A stretch of DNA of 64,000 nt from CAVQOB01 sp963714325 (GTDB lineage: Bacteria > Pseudomonadota > Alphaproteobacteria > Rhizobiales > Hyphomicrobiaceae): assembly GCA_963714325.1 (NCBI GenBank), contig CAVQOB010000025.1, positions 1 through 64,000 of the forward strand, read 5' to 3'. How positions within the stretch are numbered: position 1 is the stretch's first letter; each line of letters opens with the position of its first letter. A program made the translations under genes and the position numbers. Positions 45,725-54,220 of the stretch are shown piece after piece. Under the pieces are notes generated by a model. That model saw nothing but the letters and a program-made list of their open reading frames with translations, did no database searches and was not told the origin of the DNA.

Positions 45725-46474
45725 TCAGTGCCAGCCGTGGCGCCCAACAGGCTGCCAAACCGCGCCGCCCTTGCGAACGAGCTCGCGACTTTGGGCCACG
45801 CCCATGACGGCCGGATGGTGGACGATCTGCTGCGACGCCGGGCGGATGACGATCGGGCGGTCAACATAGGCATAGGTGGCCGGCTGTACGACATGGCGGA
45901 CCCGAGCCGGCGCGATCTGCACCGATTGCGTCACCGTCTGATAGACGGCCGGTACGGCGTGCGCGATTTGGCGAGCCGGCGCGACCAGCACTTGTCGGGC
46001 AACCGTTTGGGTCACCGCTGGGACATGGACCTTGCAAAGCGTTTCACGGCCATGGCGGTCGACTTGGCGCTGCCATTGCCAACTGGCCGGCTTGACCATC
46101 TCAGTGCGATGCTCGGTGCGATAGGAGGCCGGCAGGGCAGTGTATGAGACGCTGGCCGGTCTGACCAGGACCGACCGCGCGATCTGGCCATACTGCGCCG
46201 GCACGTGTACCGCCGTCACCGAACCCGCAGATGCCTGGACCCTCTCGGTCTGCATCCCGGTGACTGCCGGAGTATGCACAGTCTCGCTCCGTGCCGGCTG
46301 CAGCACGACGGGCCGCGCGACAGTTCGGTACTCATCGGGCGTCACGACTTTTTCGTAGCACTCGGCAGCGGTGCTTTGGACGTGACCGCAACCAAAGGCG
46401 TTCGCCGCGCTTGTCGCCGCAACAACGCCGAGTAGGGCCGTCAGGAATGCTGATCCAAAATGGGCAATGCGCAT
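45725..46474 (-). CDS. Secreted protein built of degenerate PA-x-Y repeats
   Basis: A 249-residue protein with a signal peptide (MRIAHFGSAFLTALLGVV, cleavage likely after AANA). The mature part is about eight degenerate repeats of 20-25 residues, of the form V-P-A-x-Y-x-T-V-x-x-x-V-L-V-x-P-A; clear copies are VPAQYGQIARSVLVRPAS, VPAVTQTVARQVLVAPAR, VPAVYQTVTQSVQIAPAR and QPATYAYVDRPIVIRPAS. Three cysteines lie in the mature protein (FGCGHV, AECYEKV, ETLCKVH). The repeats recall those N-terminal to some OmpA-type proteins, but there is no peptidoglycan-binding domain here. Start at 46474 is set by the signal peptide; an upstream in-frame extension to 46585 is not likely. Confidence 0.72.
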   Translation of the reverse strand: MRIAHFGSAFLTALLGVVAATSAANAFGCGHVQSTAAECYEKVVTPDEYRTVARPVVLQPARSETVHTPAVTGMQTERVQASAGSVTAVHVPAQYGQIARSVLVRPASVSYTALPASYRTEHRTEMVKPASWQWQRQVDRHGRETLCKVHVPAVTQTVARQVLVAPARQIAHAVPAVYQTVTQSVQIAPARVRHVVQPATYAYVDRPIVIRPASQQIVHHPAVMGVAQSRELVRKGGAVWQPVGRHGWH

Positions 46475-46735
46475 CACATGAACTCCGCAAATGTTTTGCA
46501 AGGCGGCATGGAAAAAGCTGTATTTGGCTTGCCGCCCGCCGGATCGGTCGCCAACTGCCGCGACGTTACGCGCTGCAGCGCGCACGTTCGATGTTTAACG
46601 GCTCTCTTGGTAAAGCAATTGCTGCTCGGCAATGAGGGCCGCCAACCGCTCGAATTGTCGAAGCAGGGCTTGCACACAGACATCGGCGGTCCTAGGAAAG
46701 GGTCAGTACGGTATTTGTGGAAGGAAGACAGAGTA

Positions 46736-47353
46736 ATGGCGTCGTTCTCGATCCGGACTTGGTTATCACGCGTCCTCATGGTGCTCGCGGCGCTGTCGCT
46801 GGCGGGTTGCGGCGTCAACAATATCCCAACCTATGAGCAGAAGGCCAAAGCGCAATGGTCGGAGGTGCTGAACCAGTACAAGCGCCGGGCTGATCTCATT
46901 CCCAATCTCGTCGAGAGCGTCAAAGGCTTTGCCGAGCAGGAGAAATCGGTCCTGACGCAGGTCACCGAAGCGCGTGCCAGAGCGGTCAGCGTCCAACTGC
47001 CGGCAGACGTATTGACCAACCCTGAAGCGATGAAGCGCTTCCAGGAGGCGCAGAATACGCTCGGCGGCGCGCTGCGGCAGTTGATGGTCGTCTCGGAGAA
47101 GTATCCCGACGTCAAGTCGGGGCAGAATTTCCTGGCGCTGCAGAACCAGCTCGAAGGCACGGAAAATCGGATTGCCATCGCGCGGCGCGATTACATCGAA
47201 TCCGTGCGCGTCTTCAACACCGAGATTGCGACCATTCCCGGCCGCTGGTGGCGATCGCTGATGTACCCGCAGTCCAAGGAACTGGCGACATTTGACATCC
47301 CCGCGGCTGAAATCCAGACACCGAAGGTTGACTTCGGCGTGAAAAAGAACTGA
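46736..47353 (+). CDS. lemA: LemA-family lipoprotein
   Basis: A 205-residue LemA protein. It starts MASFSIRTWLSRVLMVLAAL with lipobox SLAGCG and then the all-alpha core (QWSEVLNQYKRRADLIPNLVESVKGFAEQEK, TLGGALRQLMVVSEKYPDVKSGQNFLALQNQLEGTENRIAIAR) that identifies the family; the lipobox suggests membrane attachment, unlike the usual N-terminal helix. The function is unknown, but LemA is often cotranscribed with TPM-domain genes, as here (29-bp gap to the first). The start at 46736 is set by the signal sequence and GAAG-rich ribosome site. Confidence 0.93.
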   Translation: MASFSIRTWLSRVLMVLAALSLAGCGVNNIPTYEQKAKAQWSEVLNQYKRRADLIPNLVESVKGFAEQEKSVLTQVTEARARAVSVQLPADVLTNPEAMKRFQEAQNTLGGALRQLMVVSEKYPDVKSGQNFLALQNQLEGTENRIAIARRDYIESVRVFNTEIATIPGRWWRSLMYPQSKELATFDIPAAEIQTPKVDFGVKKN

Positions 47354-47382
47354 CGCAAGAGCGGTCGGAACGCGAGGCACAA

Positions 47383-48213
47383 GTGAACGCGCGCATGGCT
47401 CGGCTCCGTCCAGCCGTCACGGCCGCCGTCGCCGTGGTGGTGCTGTGCGTGTTGACGCTGGCTGCATTGGCGCAACCGAAGTTCCCCCCGCTCACCGGGC
47501 GCATCGTCGACGATGCGGGTTTGCTGTCGACGGCGCAGCGCACGCAGATCGAGACTGACCTGCGCGCGCTCGAAGCCAAGTCGTCCGATCAGCTTGTGGT
47601 CTATACGACGCGCTCACTGCAAGGCTATCCCATCGAAGATTTCGGTTATCAATTGGGACGAGCCTGGAAAATCGGTCAGGCCGGCGGCAACAACGGCGTC
47701 GTGCTGATCGTCGCCCCGAACGATCGCAAAGTCCGGATCGAGGTCGGGCGTGGCCTCGAAGGCCAGATGACCGACTTGATGTCGAAGATCATCGTCGACA
47801 ATGCAATTCTGCCTGCATTCCGGCGCGGTGATTTTGCCGGCGGCATCGTCGCCGGCGTGCGTGATATCAAGGATGTGCTGACCGGCGACGCCGAGGCGGT
47901 GAAGGAGCGCGCCAAATGGGGCCAGAAGCGATCTGACCAATCCGACCCCATGGCGACCCTGTTGCCAATCCTTGTCATCTTCGTCTTTGCCTACATCCTC
48001 TGGTCGAACGCCCAGGCGGCACGCCAATTGCCGCCATCGGCACAGCGCCGCCGCCGACTTGGCGATGGCAATGTGATCGTTATCCCGGGAGGTTGGGGCA
48101 GCTCCGGTAGTTGGGGTGGCGGTAGTGGCGGGTCCTCGTCTGGCGATAGCGGCGGCGGCTTCTCCGGCGGTGGCGGTGATTTCGGCGGCGGCGGGTCGTC
48201 AGGGAGTTGGTGA
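47383..48213 (+). CDS. TPM-domain protein (YgcG family) with Gly/Ser-rich tail
   Basis: A 276-residue exported membrane protein: signal peptide (VAVVVLCVLTLAALAQP), TPM domain (FPPLTGRIVDDAGLLSTAQRTQIETDL, VVYTTRSLQGYPIEDFGYQLGRAWKIGQ, NNGVVLIVAPNDRKVRIEVGRGLEG), a membrane helix (LLPILVIFVFAYILW) and a terminal region of about 55 residues nearly all G and S. The TPM domain has phosphatase activity in some plant members and is linked to LemA and photosystem repair elsewhere; here the role is unknown. Start GTG at 47383 or ATG at 47395. Stop overlaps the ATG of the next gene by one base. Confidence 0.9.
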   Translation: MNARMARLRPAVTAAVAVVVLCVLTLAALAQPKFPPLTGRIVDDAGLLSTAQRTQIETDLRALEAKSSDQLVVYTTRSLQGYPIEDFGYQLGRAWKIGQAGGNNGVVLIVAPNDRKVRIEVGRGLEGQMTDLMSKIIVDNAILPAFRRGDFAGGIVAGVRDIKDVLTGDAEAVKERAKWGQKRSDQSDPMATLLPILVIFVFAYILWSNAQAARQLPPSAQRRRRLGDGNVIVIPGGWGSSGSWGGGSGGSSSGDSGGGFSGGGGDFGGGGSSGSW

Positions 48214-48872
48214 TGGTAGCGACGCAAAACGATACGTCCGGAGTGCGGCAACGCACGAGCTTTGTCACCATCGAGGACGAGCGACGCATTTCGGCGGCCA
48301 TCGCCACGGCCGAGAAGAAGACGTCGGGTGAAATCGTCGCGGTCATCGCGGCCGAAAGCGATAGCTATTCATTCGTGCCATACCTGTGGGCAGCGCTGGC
48401 GGCACTCCTTGTTCCGCTCCCTCTCATATTTTTGACGTGGTGGCCGATCCAGTGGATTTATCTACTGCAGCTGTTGGTGTTTGCAGCGGGCGTCGCGGTG
48501 CTGTGGTCGCGCGCGATGCGGCAATTGCTGGTGCCAGCGAACATCAAACGGGAGCGTGCGCATGCACGCGCCGTCGAGCAGTTCCTGGTGCAGAACCTGC
48601 ACACCACTGATGGCCGCACCGGCGTGCTGATCTTCGTTTCGTTGGTCGAGCGCTATGCCGAGATTCTCGCCGACAGCGGCATCCACCAAAAGGTCCCCCA
48701 AGCCACCTGGGATGCCATCGTCGCCAAACTGACGTCGGACATCAGTGCGGGGCGAACGTCCGATGGCTTTGTCCATGCGATCGAAACGATTGGCGGGTTG
48801 CTCGTCAAGCATTTCCCGCCCGGCACGTACGATCCAAACAAACTGCCGAACCACTTGATCGTGCTGACATGA
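48213..48872 (+). CDS. Second TPM-domain membrane protein
   Basis: A 219-residue TPM protein of the shorter type: segment RISAAIATAEKKTSGEIVAVIAAESDSY, two membrane helices (LWAALAALLVPLPLIFLTWW and IYLLQLLVFAAGVAVLW), then RAVEQFLVQNLHTTDGRTGVLIFVSLVERYAEILAD, the conserved core. The start at 48213 overlaps the upstream stop (TGATG), so lemA, TPM1 and TPM2 form one operon. Confidence 0.9.
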   Translation: MVATQNDTSGVRQRTSFVTIEDERRISAAIATAEKKTSGEIVAVIAAESDSYSFVPYLWAALAALLVPLPLIFLTWWPIQWIYLLQLLVFAAGVAVLWSRAMRQLLVPANIKRERAHARAVEQFLVQNLHTTDGRTGVLIFVSLVERYAEILADSGIHQKVPQATWDAIVAKLTSDISAGRTSDGFVHAIETIGGLLVKHFPPGTYDPNKLPNHLIVLT

Positions 48873-48901
48873 AAAAGGGTGGCCCGGCGAGCCGCCCTTT
48901 G
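48873..48901. terminator. Hairpin after TPM2, between convergent genes
   Basis: AAAAAGGGTGGC and GCCGCCCTTT form a 7-bp stem (one G-T pair) flanked by A and T tracts on both sides, directly after the TPM2 stop. Between convergent genes it can end both transcripts. Confidence 0.75.
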
Positions 48902-48932
48902 CCGATTTGGGTTCACTCGATGTTGCCTCGGT

Positions 48933-49469
48933 TCAGCCTTTGACGTCAGCCTTGGCGATTGCGTCCTGCAGTTCGACATGGTCGGCGCAGGTGGTGCCGC
49001 ATCGCACAGCGATCTCGCTCAACTGTGCCCGGGCTTTGGCAATGTTGCCTTGGCCGAGGAAAGCTTCGCCGAGATAGGCGCGGGCGACGGTGTAGTTCGG
49101 GTTGATCGCCAAGGCTTTGTCGTAGAATTCCATCGCGCGATCGACGTCGCCGAGTTTTCGGGTGGCAAAGCCGATATAGGTCAGCACGCGCTCATCCTGA
49201 ACTTTGGCCTTGGTCAGGAAGTCGAGGGCTTGCGCATATTGGCCCGTGCGCGCCAGCCAGTAGCCAGCATAGTAGAGATCCTGGTCGGAGAGGTCATCCT
49301 TGACCTGGCCGGCGCATTTCTTCCAGTCAGCACTGCCCTTTTTGAACTTCGAGCACTTGTCTTGAGCCGGTTCGCCCTTGGCCATGGCCGGCGCGGTTGC
49401 AACGTTGCTCACGGCGAACGCTAGTCCCAATCCAAGGCATAGCGATGCGAGGGTTTTGCTGATCGACAT
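48933..49469 (-). CDS. Exported TPR protein
   Basis: A 178-residue protein with an N-terminal signal peptide (SLCLGLGLAFAVSNVATAPAMAKG) and two or three TPR units: DLYYAGYWLARTGQYAQALDFLTKA, VLTYIGFATRKLGDVDRAMEFYDKALAINPNY and VARAYLGEAFLGQGNIAKARAQLSE. A cysteine pair near CAGQVK and CGTTCADHV may form disulfides. I do not recognise a specific function; such small periplasmic TPR proteins are common in the class. Single gene, convergent with the TPM operon. Confidence 0.85.
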   Translation of the reverse strand: MSISKTLASLCLGLGLAFAVSNVATAPAMAKGEPAQDKCSKFKKGSADWKKCAGQVKDDLSDQDLYYAGYWLARTGQYAQALDFLTKAKVQDERVLTYIGFATRKLGDVDRAMEFYDKALAINPNYTVARAYLGEAFLGQGNIAKARAQLSEIAVRCGTTCADHVELQDAIAKADVKG

Positions 49470-49559
49470 CTCACGCTCTCCTGTTCGAGTTTTTACATTG
49501 CAATGGCGGCATACTATCAGATCATGTCGTTAGCCGGAACGGGCCAAGGTCTGGTCCGG

Positions 49560-50553
49560 TCATTGTGCCGTGATTTTCAAGTCCTTGATCAGCGTGCCCC
49601 ATTTCGTTCGCTCGTCAATCACCCATTTGCTGAAGGTCTTGCGATCGGACACCACCGTATCGGTGATGACATTGGCGAGTTTGTCCTTGACCACCTGCTC
49701 CGCCATCACTTTCTGGACGGACTTTTCGATGATGTCGATGATCGGCTCGGGCGTGCCGGCGCGAACGCCAATGCCAAACCATGCCGCTGTATCAAACCCG
49801 GGCACGGTGTCGGCGATCGGCGGCAGATCAGGCAGCAACGGCGAGCGGACCGGTGAAGTTACGCCGAGCGCCTTGACGGTGCCGCCACGCACCTGGCCGA
49901 TGATCGAGGTAGCATTGTCGAACATGACGTCGACCTGTCCGCCGACGAGGTCGTTGACGGCTGGCGCGCTGCCGCGGTAGGCGACGTGCACCATGTCGGT
50001 TCCGGTCATCCGCTTGAACATTTCGGCCGAGAGATGGATGGTCGAGCCGGCTCCGGGCGTCGCGTAGTTCAGCTTACCCGGATTGGCCTTCAGATAGTCG
50101 ATGAACTCCTTTACCGAATTGATCTTCTCGCCGAGGTCTTTCTTGAGGACGAGGATGTTCGGCAGTCGCGCCACCTGCGAGATCGGGATCAGATCCTTTT
50201 CAGGATCAAACGGCATCTTGGCATACAGGAACTGGTTGATCGAGATCTGCGGCGGCACGACCAGGATTTGCGAGCCATCCGCCGGCCCCTTGGCCGCGCG
50301 GTCCATGCCGATGTTGGCGGCGGCGCCGGCGACATTTTCGACGACGCAGGTTGCGTTCCAAAGCGCTCCGAGTTCGATCCGCAACGATGCGTCCGATGAC
50401 GTCGGTGGCGCCACCCGCGGGATAGGGAACGATGACTTTGATTTGCGATCCGGCGGCCGGCCAAGCGCCTTGCGCGCGGGCAGCCCCCGCTAGCGGCGCC
50501 AATGCGGTAGCGCCCAATGCTTTCGCTATCGCGCGGCGGGTGAGTTTGGCCAT
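49560..50553 (-). CDS. TctC/Bug-family periplasmic substrate-binding protein, one frameshift
   Basis: A tripartite tricarboxylate transporter-type binding protein of about 325 residues. The N-terminus has a Tat-like leader (MAKLTRRAIAKALGATALAP) and the Bug hallmark VIVPYPAGGATDVIGRIVAD; then VVENVAGAAANIGMDRAAKG, YRGSAPAVNDLVGGQVDVMFD and LPDLPPIADTVPGFDTAAWFG. One surplus A near 50390 separates the leader frame from the body. TctA/TctB membrane partners are not in the window, as is usual for orphan Bug genes. Downstream of korB by 36 bp on the same strand, so it may share that transcript. Ligands of Bug proteins vary widely. Confidence 0.88.
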
Positions 50554-50589
50554 GGTGTCCTCCCGAGACTGTTCATTATTGCACTTGCA

Positions 50590-51645
50590 TTACCGCAACC
50601 GCGCGTTCACGGCTTCAAGGCCTTTCGAGCCGGGGCAGAGCTCCGACATAGGCACTTCGTTCAGCGGCCGCGCGTCGGTCGCAAGAACGTCGTGCAGGTC
50701 CTGCTCGATCTCATTGATGTACAAGAGCCCGGTTGCGACGGAGCCTTTGGCGGCATTCCTGCGGATCGCGATGATGGCGTCATCGGCGCTGCGGGGATCA
50801 TGGCCGCCGCCGAGTTTGGAGAGCAGCAGGCGCGAGCCGTCGTGCATGGTGACGGTGGTCGATGTACCTTCAGCATAGTCGACGGTGATTTCTTCCTTGG
50901 GTTCGACGTAGTCGAGGCGGCCGATCGCTTCATTGTGCGCGCGGACGTAGGTGTAGCTCTTGGTGGCGGTGTCATGATTGTTGAAGGTCACGCACGGCGA
51001 GATGACGTCGAGGAACGCGAAACCCTTGTAGCTGATCGCGGCTTTGATGAGCGGAATGAGCTGCTTCTTGTCGCCGGAGAAGGAGCGGGCGACGAAGCCT
51101 GCACCGAGCTGGATCGCCATCTGGCAGAGATCAATGGCGTCGAACGGATTGGCATCGCCCTTCTTCGAGGTCGAGCCCTTGTCATTGGTGGCAGAGAACT
51201 GGCCTTTGGTCAGGCCGTAGCAGCCGTTATTCTCGACGATGTAGGTCATGTTGAGTTTGCGGCGCACCGCGTGCGCGAACTGGCCAAAGCCGATCGAGGC
51301 CGTGTCGCCGTCGCCGGAGACGCCGATGTAGATCAGGTCCTTGTTGGCGAGGTTGGCGCCGGTCGTCACTGACGGCATGCGGCCGTGGACGGAATTGAAG
51401 CCGTGGCTGCGTCCGAGGAAATACGTCGGTGTTTTGGATGAACACCCGATGCCGGAGATCTTCGCGACGCGGTGGGCGGGCAGATCCAACTCGAAGCAGG
51501 CTTCGATGATCGCGGCGGTGATGCTGTCGTGCCCACAGCCCGCGCACAGCGTCGACATCGACCCTTCGTAGTCACGATGCGTGAGGCCGAGCTCATTGCG
51601 CTTCAGCGCGGGGTGGTGGGCGATGGGTTTGGCGATGTAGGACAT
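50590..51645 (-). CDS. korB: 2-oxoacid:ferredoxin oxidoreductase, beta subunit
   Basis: A 351-residue thiamine-diphosphate subunit. Seen are TLCAGCGHDSITAAIIEA, GIGCSSKTPTYFLG, HGRMPSVTTGANLAN, the TPP motif GDGDTASIGFGQFAHA, and IVENNGCYGLTKGQFSA, which match 2-oxoglutarate:ferredoxin oxidoreductase type KorB. Together with KorA it converts a 2-oxoacid to acyl-CoA and reduces ferredoxin. Start at 51645 (MSYIAKPIAHHPALK). Its partner korA lies upstream on the same strand but is separated by a Uma2-type gene. Confidence 0.93.
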   Translation of the reverse strand: MSYIAKPIAHHPALKRNELGLTHRDYEGSMSTLCAGCGHDSITAAIIEACFELDLPAHRVAKISGIGCSSKTPTYFLGRSHGFNSVHGRMPSVTTGANLANKDLIYIGVSGDGDTASIGFGQFAHAVRRKLNMTYIVENNGCYGLTKGQFSATNDKGSTSKKGDANPFDAIDLCQMAIQLGAGFVARSFSGDKKQLIPLIKAAISYKGFAFLDVISPCVTFNNHDTATKSYTYVRAHNEAIGRLDYVEPKEEITVDYAEGTSTTVTMHDGSRLLLSKLGGGHDPRSADDAIIAIRRNAAKGSVATGLLYINEIEQDLHDVLATDARPLNEVPMSELCPGSKGLEAVNARLR

Positions 51646-51689
51646 GATGGTTCCAGTGATTGATAGTAGCAAATGTGATGCATTCGAGC

Positions 51690-52301
51690 CTATTCGATCG
51701 GCGTCCAACGATAGATGTCTCGCAAGGCAATTTCGACGGTGATCGCAGGAAGCAGCAGTCGTGTGCCAAGCCCTTTGACAGTCGTGCCAGTCCAGCTATC
51801 GGCACGGTCATAACGGCAGACTTCCGCAGTTTTAGTCGAGACCGTGACGAAGTGCTGACAATTCTGAATGCTGGCATAGACGCGCTTGCGCCAAGCGCGA
51901 TCGGCCTTAGTGTTGGATTTCGAAAGGACTTCAAAAAGGACAAGCGCATCGCTGGTCGTCGGCGACGGTTTGGCGGCGCCTTCCTGCACGTAGACGTCCG
52001 GCTGGGGTAAGCTGTTTGGCGAAATCGGGACCTGAGTGCCCACGCCGAGCAGTGGAATCCAGAGCGCGCCGGTTTCGGCCTTATGGTTGGCGAGCGACGT
52101 CAGGATGTTGCCCGCAATCAACTGATGCCACTGCGTTGGCGACGGATTCATAATGGCGATCCCCTCGATCAGTTCCCAACGCTCGCCGCTCGGCCGCGTG
52201 CCCATGTACGCGAGGAACTCCTCGACGGTCATTTGCTCGTGCTTGGCTCGCCTTGCCAGCATAGGGTTGATCTCGGGTGCGTGACTTTTTGCCGGTAGCA
52301 T
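51690..52301 (-). CDS. Uma2-family (DUF820) PD-(D/E)XK nuclease-like protein inside the kor operon
   Basis: A 203-residue member of the Uma2 family, common as a multicopy gene in cyanobacteria and seen in other bacteria, with a PD-(D/E)XK-like fold. Visible residues: MTVEEFLAYMGTRPSGERWELIEG, the PDVYVQEG segment (Asp of the motif), LVLFEVLSKSNTKADR (E and K at the expected spacing) and YASIQNCQHFVTVS. The biological role of the family is not established. It sits between korA (58-bp gap) and korB (44-bp gap) on the same strand, breaking a normally adjacent pair. Confidence 0.88.
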   Translation of the reverse strand: MLPAKSHAPEINPMLARRAKHEQMTVEEFLAYMGTRPSGERWELIEGIAIMNPSPTQWHQLIAGNILTSLANHKAETGALWIPLLGVGTQVPISPNSLPQPDVYVQEGAAKPSPTTSDALVLFEVLSKSNTKADRAWRKRVYASIQNCQHFVTVSTKTAEVCRYDRADSWTGTTVKGLGTRLLLPAITVEIALRDIYRWTPIE

Positions 52302-52359
52302 GTGTTCTCTAGTTTATCGTGTCGGTGCCGGCACGCCAATGACCTCAATGGGTCCAATG

Positions 52360-54180
52360 CTATTCCGCCGCCGCCTTGCGCGGTGCCAAGTGTTTCAGGA
52401 TGGCGCCGCGCACGAAGGCGGCGGTCATCGGCGTGCCGTCATAGTTGAGGGTTGCGATCAGCTTGTCGCCGGGGATGTTCGCTTCGACCATGAGCATGCC
52501 GCGCATCTGCGCGTCGCGGTTCTGCTCGATCACGAACACCTTGTCGTGCGCGGCGCAGAACGCTTTCACGTCGGATGTAAACGGGAAAGCTTTGAGGCGC
52601 AGCGCGTTGACCTTGACGCCGGAGGCTTCCAGCTCGTCGAGCCCTTCAAGCACCGCCGGTTTGGTCGCGCCGAAATAAATGACACCCAGCTTCCCGGCCT
52701 TATCGCGGATATTGACCTCCGGTTTCGGCACGAGCTTGGCGGCGGTGTCGAATTTGCGCTTGATGCGATCGAGCATGCGCGCATGGACTGTGCCGTCCTC
52801 GGTGTAGCGGGCGTTCTCGTCGTGGCTGGTACCACGCGTGAAGAACGCGCCCTTGGTCGGGTGCGTGCCGGGCACCGTGCGGTAGGGGATCGCGTCGCCA
52901 TCGACGTCCTGATAGCGGCCCCAAGGCTTGCCATGCACGTCCGCGAAGGCATCGAGCTCGGCCGCCGTCAGGACCTTGCCGCGATCGTGGACTCGTCTGT
53001 CGTCCCACTGGAACGGCTCGGTAACCCAATCATTCATACCGATATCGAGATCGGACAAAACCATCACCGGCGTCTGCAGCCGCTCGGCGAGATCGAACGC
53101 TTGTGCGCCAAGCGAGAAGCACTCCGTCGGGTCCGACGGGAACAGCAATACATGCTTGGTGTCGCCATGGCTCGCATAGGCACAGATTTGAATGTCGGGT
53201 TGGCCGGTGCGGGTCGGCATCCCCGTTGAAGGCCCACCGCGCTGGATATTGTAGAGCACGATCGGAATTTCAGCGAAGTAGGCGAGCCCTAGAAACTCGC
53301 TCATCAGCGAAATGCCGGGCCCCGACGTGGCGGTGAACGATCGTGCGCCGTTCCAGGCGCCACCGATGGCGACGCCGATGGCTGCGAGTTCATCTTCGGC
53401 CTGGACGATGCCATAGAGCGCCTTGCCGTCCTTCGTCATGCGGAAGCGGCGCGCGTGCTTCTCGAAGCCTTCGGCGACCGACGTCGATGGCGTGATCGGA
53501 TACCAAGCGCACACCGTCGCGCCGGCATAGACTGCGCCGAGGCCGGCTGCTTCGTTGCCGGTGACGAGGATCTTTCCCTTGGCGCCCGTGGCGTGGCGGA
53601 CCTTGATCGGCAACGGGCATTTGAAGTGTTCTTTGGCATAAGCGCGGCCAAGCGCGATCGCTTCCATGTTCCCGGCGACGAGCTTTTCCTTGCCTTTGAG
53701 CTGATCGGTGACGACGCCCTTGATTACCTCGAGGTCCATATCGAGCAGCGTCTGCAGTGCGCCGACGTAGACCATGTTCTTGAATAGCTGGCGTTGGCGT
53801 GTGTCAGACCATTTCTTGGCGCACATTTCCGAGATTGGAATCGGCAGGATTGTCACATCCTCGCGCGCCCAGTTGCGCGGCATCGAGCTGTCGTAGAGCA
53901 GCCAACCGCCGGAGACCACTTCGGCGAGGTCTTCCTTGTAGGTCTGCGGGTTCATCGCCACCATCAGGTCGATCCCATCACGCCGCGCCAGGTAGCCTTT
54001 TTCCGAGACGCGGACTTCATACCAGGTCGGCAGCCCCTGGATATTCGAAGGGAAGATGTTCTTCGGACTGACGGGAATACCCATCCGGAACAGCGTCTTC
54101 GCGAACATGGTGTTCGCGCTCGCTGATCCCGATCCATTGACCGTCGCGAATTTGACGACGAAATCGTTGATACCGCTCAT
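52360..54180 (-). CDS. korA: 2-oxoacid:ferredoxin oxidoreductase, alpha subunit (fused gamma-alpha)
   Basis: A 606-residue protein. Residues 1-190 form the gamma domain (NDFVVKFATVNGSGSASANTM, NIFPSNIQGLPTWYEVRVSE), and the remainder is the alpha pyrimidine-binding domain (GNEAAGLGAVYAGATVCAWYPITPSTS, QAEDELAAIGVAIGGAWNGARSFTATSGPG, YNIQRGGPSTGMPTRTGQPD). The fused arrangement is typical of 2-oxoglutarate-type enzymes in aerobes. Forty bases downstream of the GltD-like gene on the same strand, so the order is GltD-like, korA, Uma2, korB. Confidence 0.93.
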   Translation of the reverse strand: MSGINDFVVKFATVNGSGSASANTMFAKTLFRMGIPVSPKNIFPSNIQGLPTWYEVRVSEKGYLARRDGIDLMVAMNPQTYKEDLAEVVSGGWLLYDSSMPRNWAREDVTILPIPISEMCAKKWSDTRQRQLFKNMVYVGALQTLLDMDLEVIKGVVTDQLKGKEKLVAGNMEAIALGRAYAKEHFKCPLPIKVRHATGAKGKILVTGNEAAGLGAVYAGATVCAWYPITPSTSVAEGFEKHARRFRMTKDGKALYGIVQAEDELAAIGVAIGGAWNGARSFTATSGPGISLMSEFLGLAYFAEIPIVLYNIQRGGPSTGMPTRTGQPDIQICAYASHGDTKHVLLFPSDPTECFSLGAQAFDLAERLQTPVMVLSDLDIGMNDWVTEPFQWDDRRVHDRGKVLTAAELDAFADVHGKPWGRYQDVDGDAIPYRTVPGTHPTKGAFFTRGTSHDENARYTEDGTVHARMLDRIKRKFDTAAKLVPKPEVNIRDKAGKLGVIYFGATKPAVLEGLDELEASGVKVNALRLKAFPFTSDVKAFCAAHDKVFVIEQNRDAQMRGMLMVEANIPGDKLIATLNYDGTPMTAAFVRGAILKHLAPRKAAAE

Positions 54181-54220
54181 GCGCTTCTTCTCATGCGTTC
54201 AGTGTGACCGGAGATGGTGC

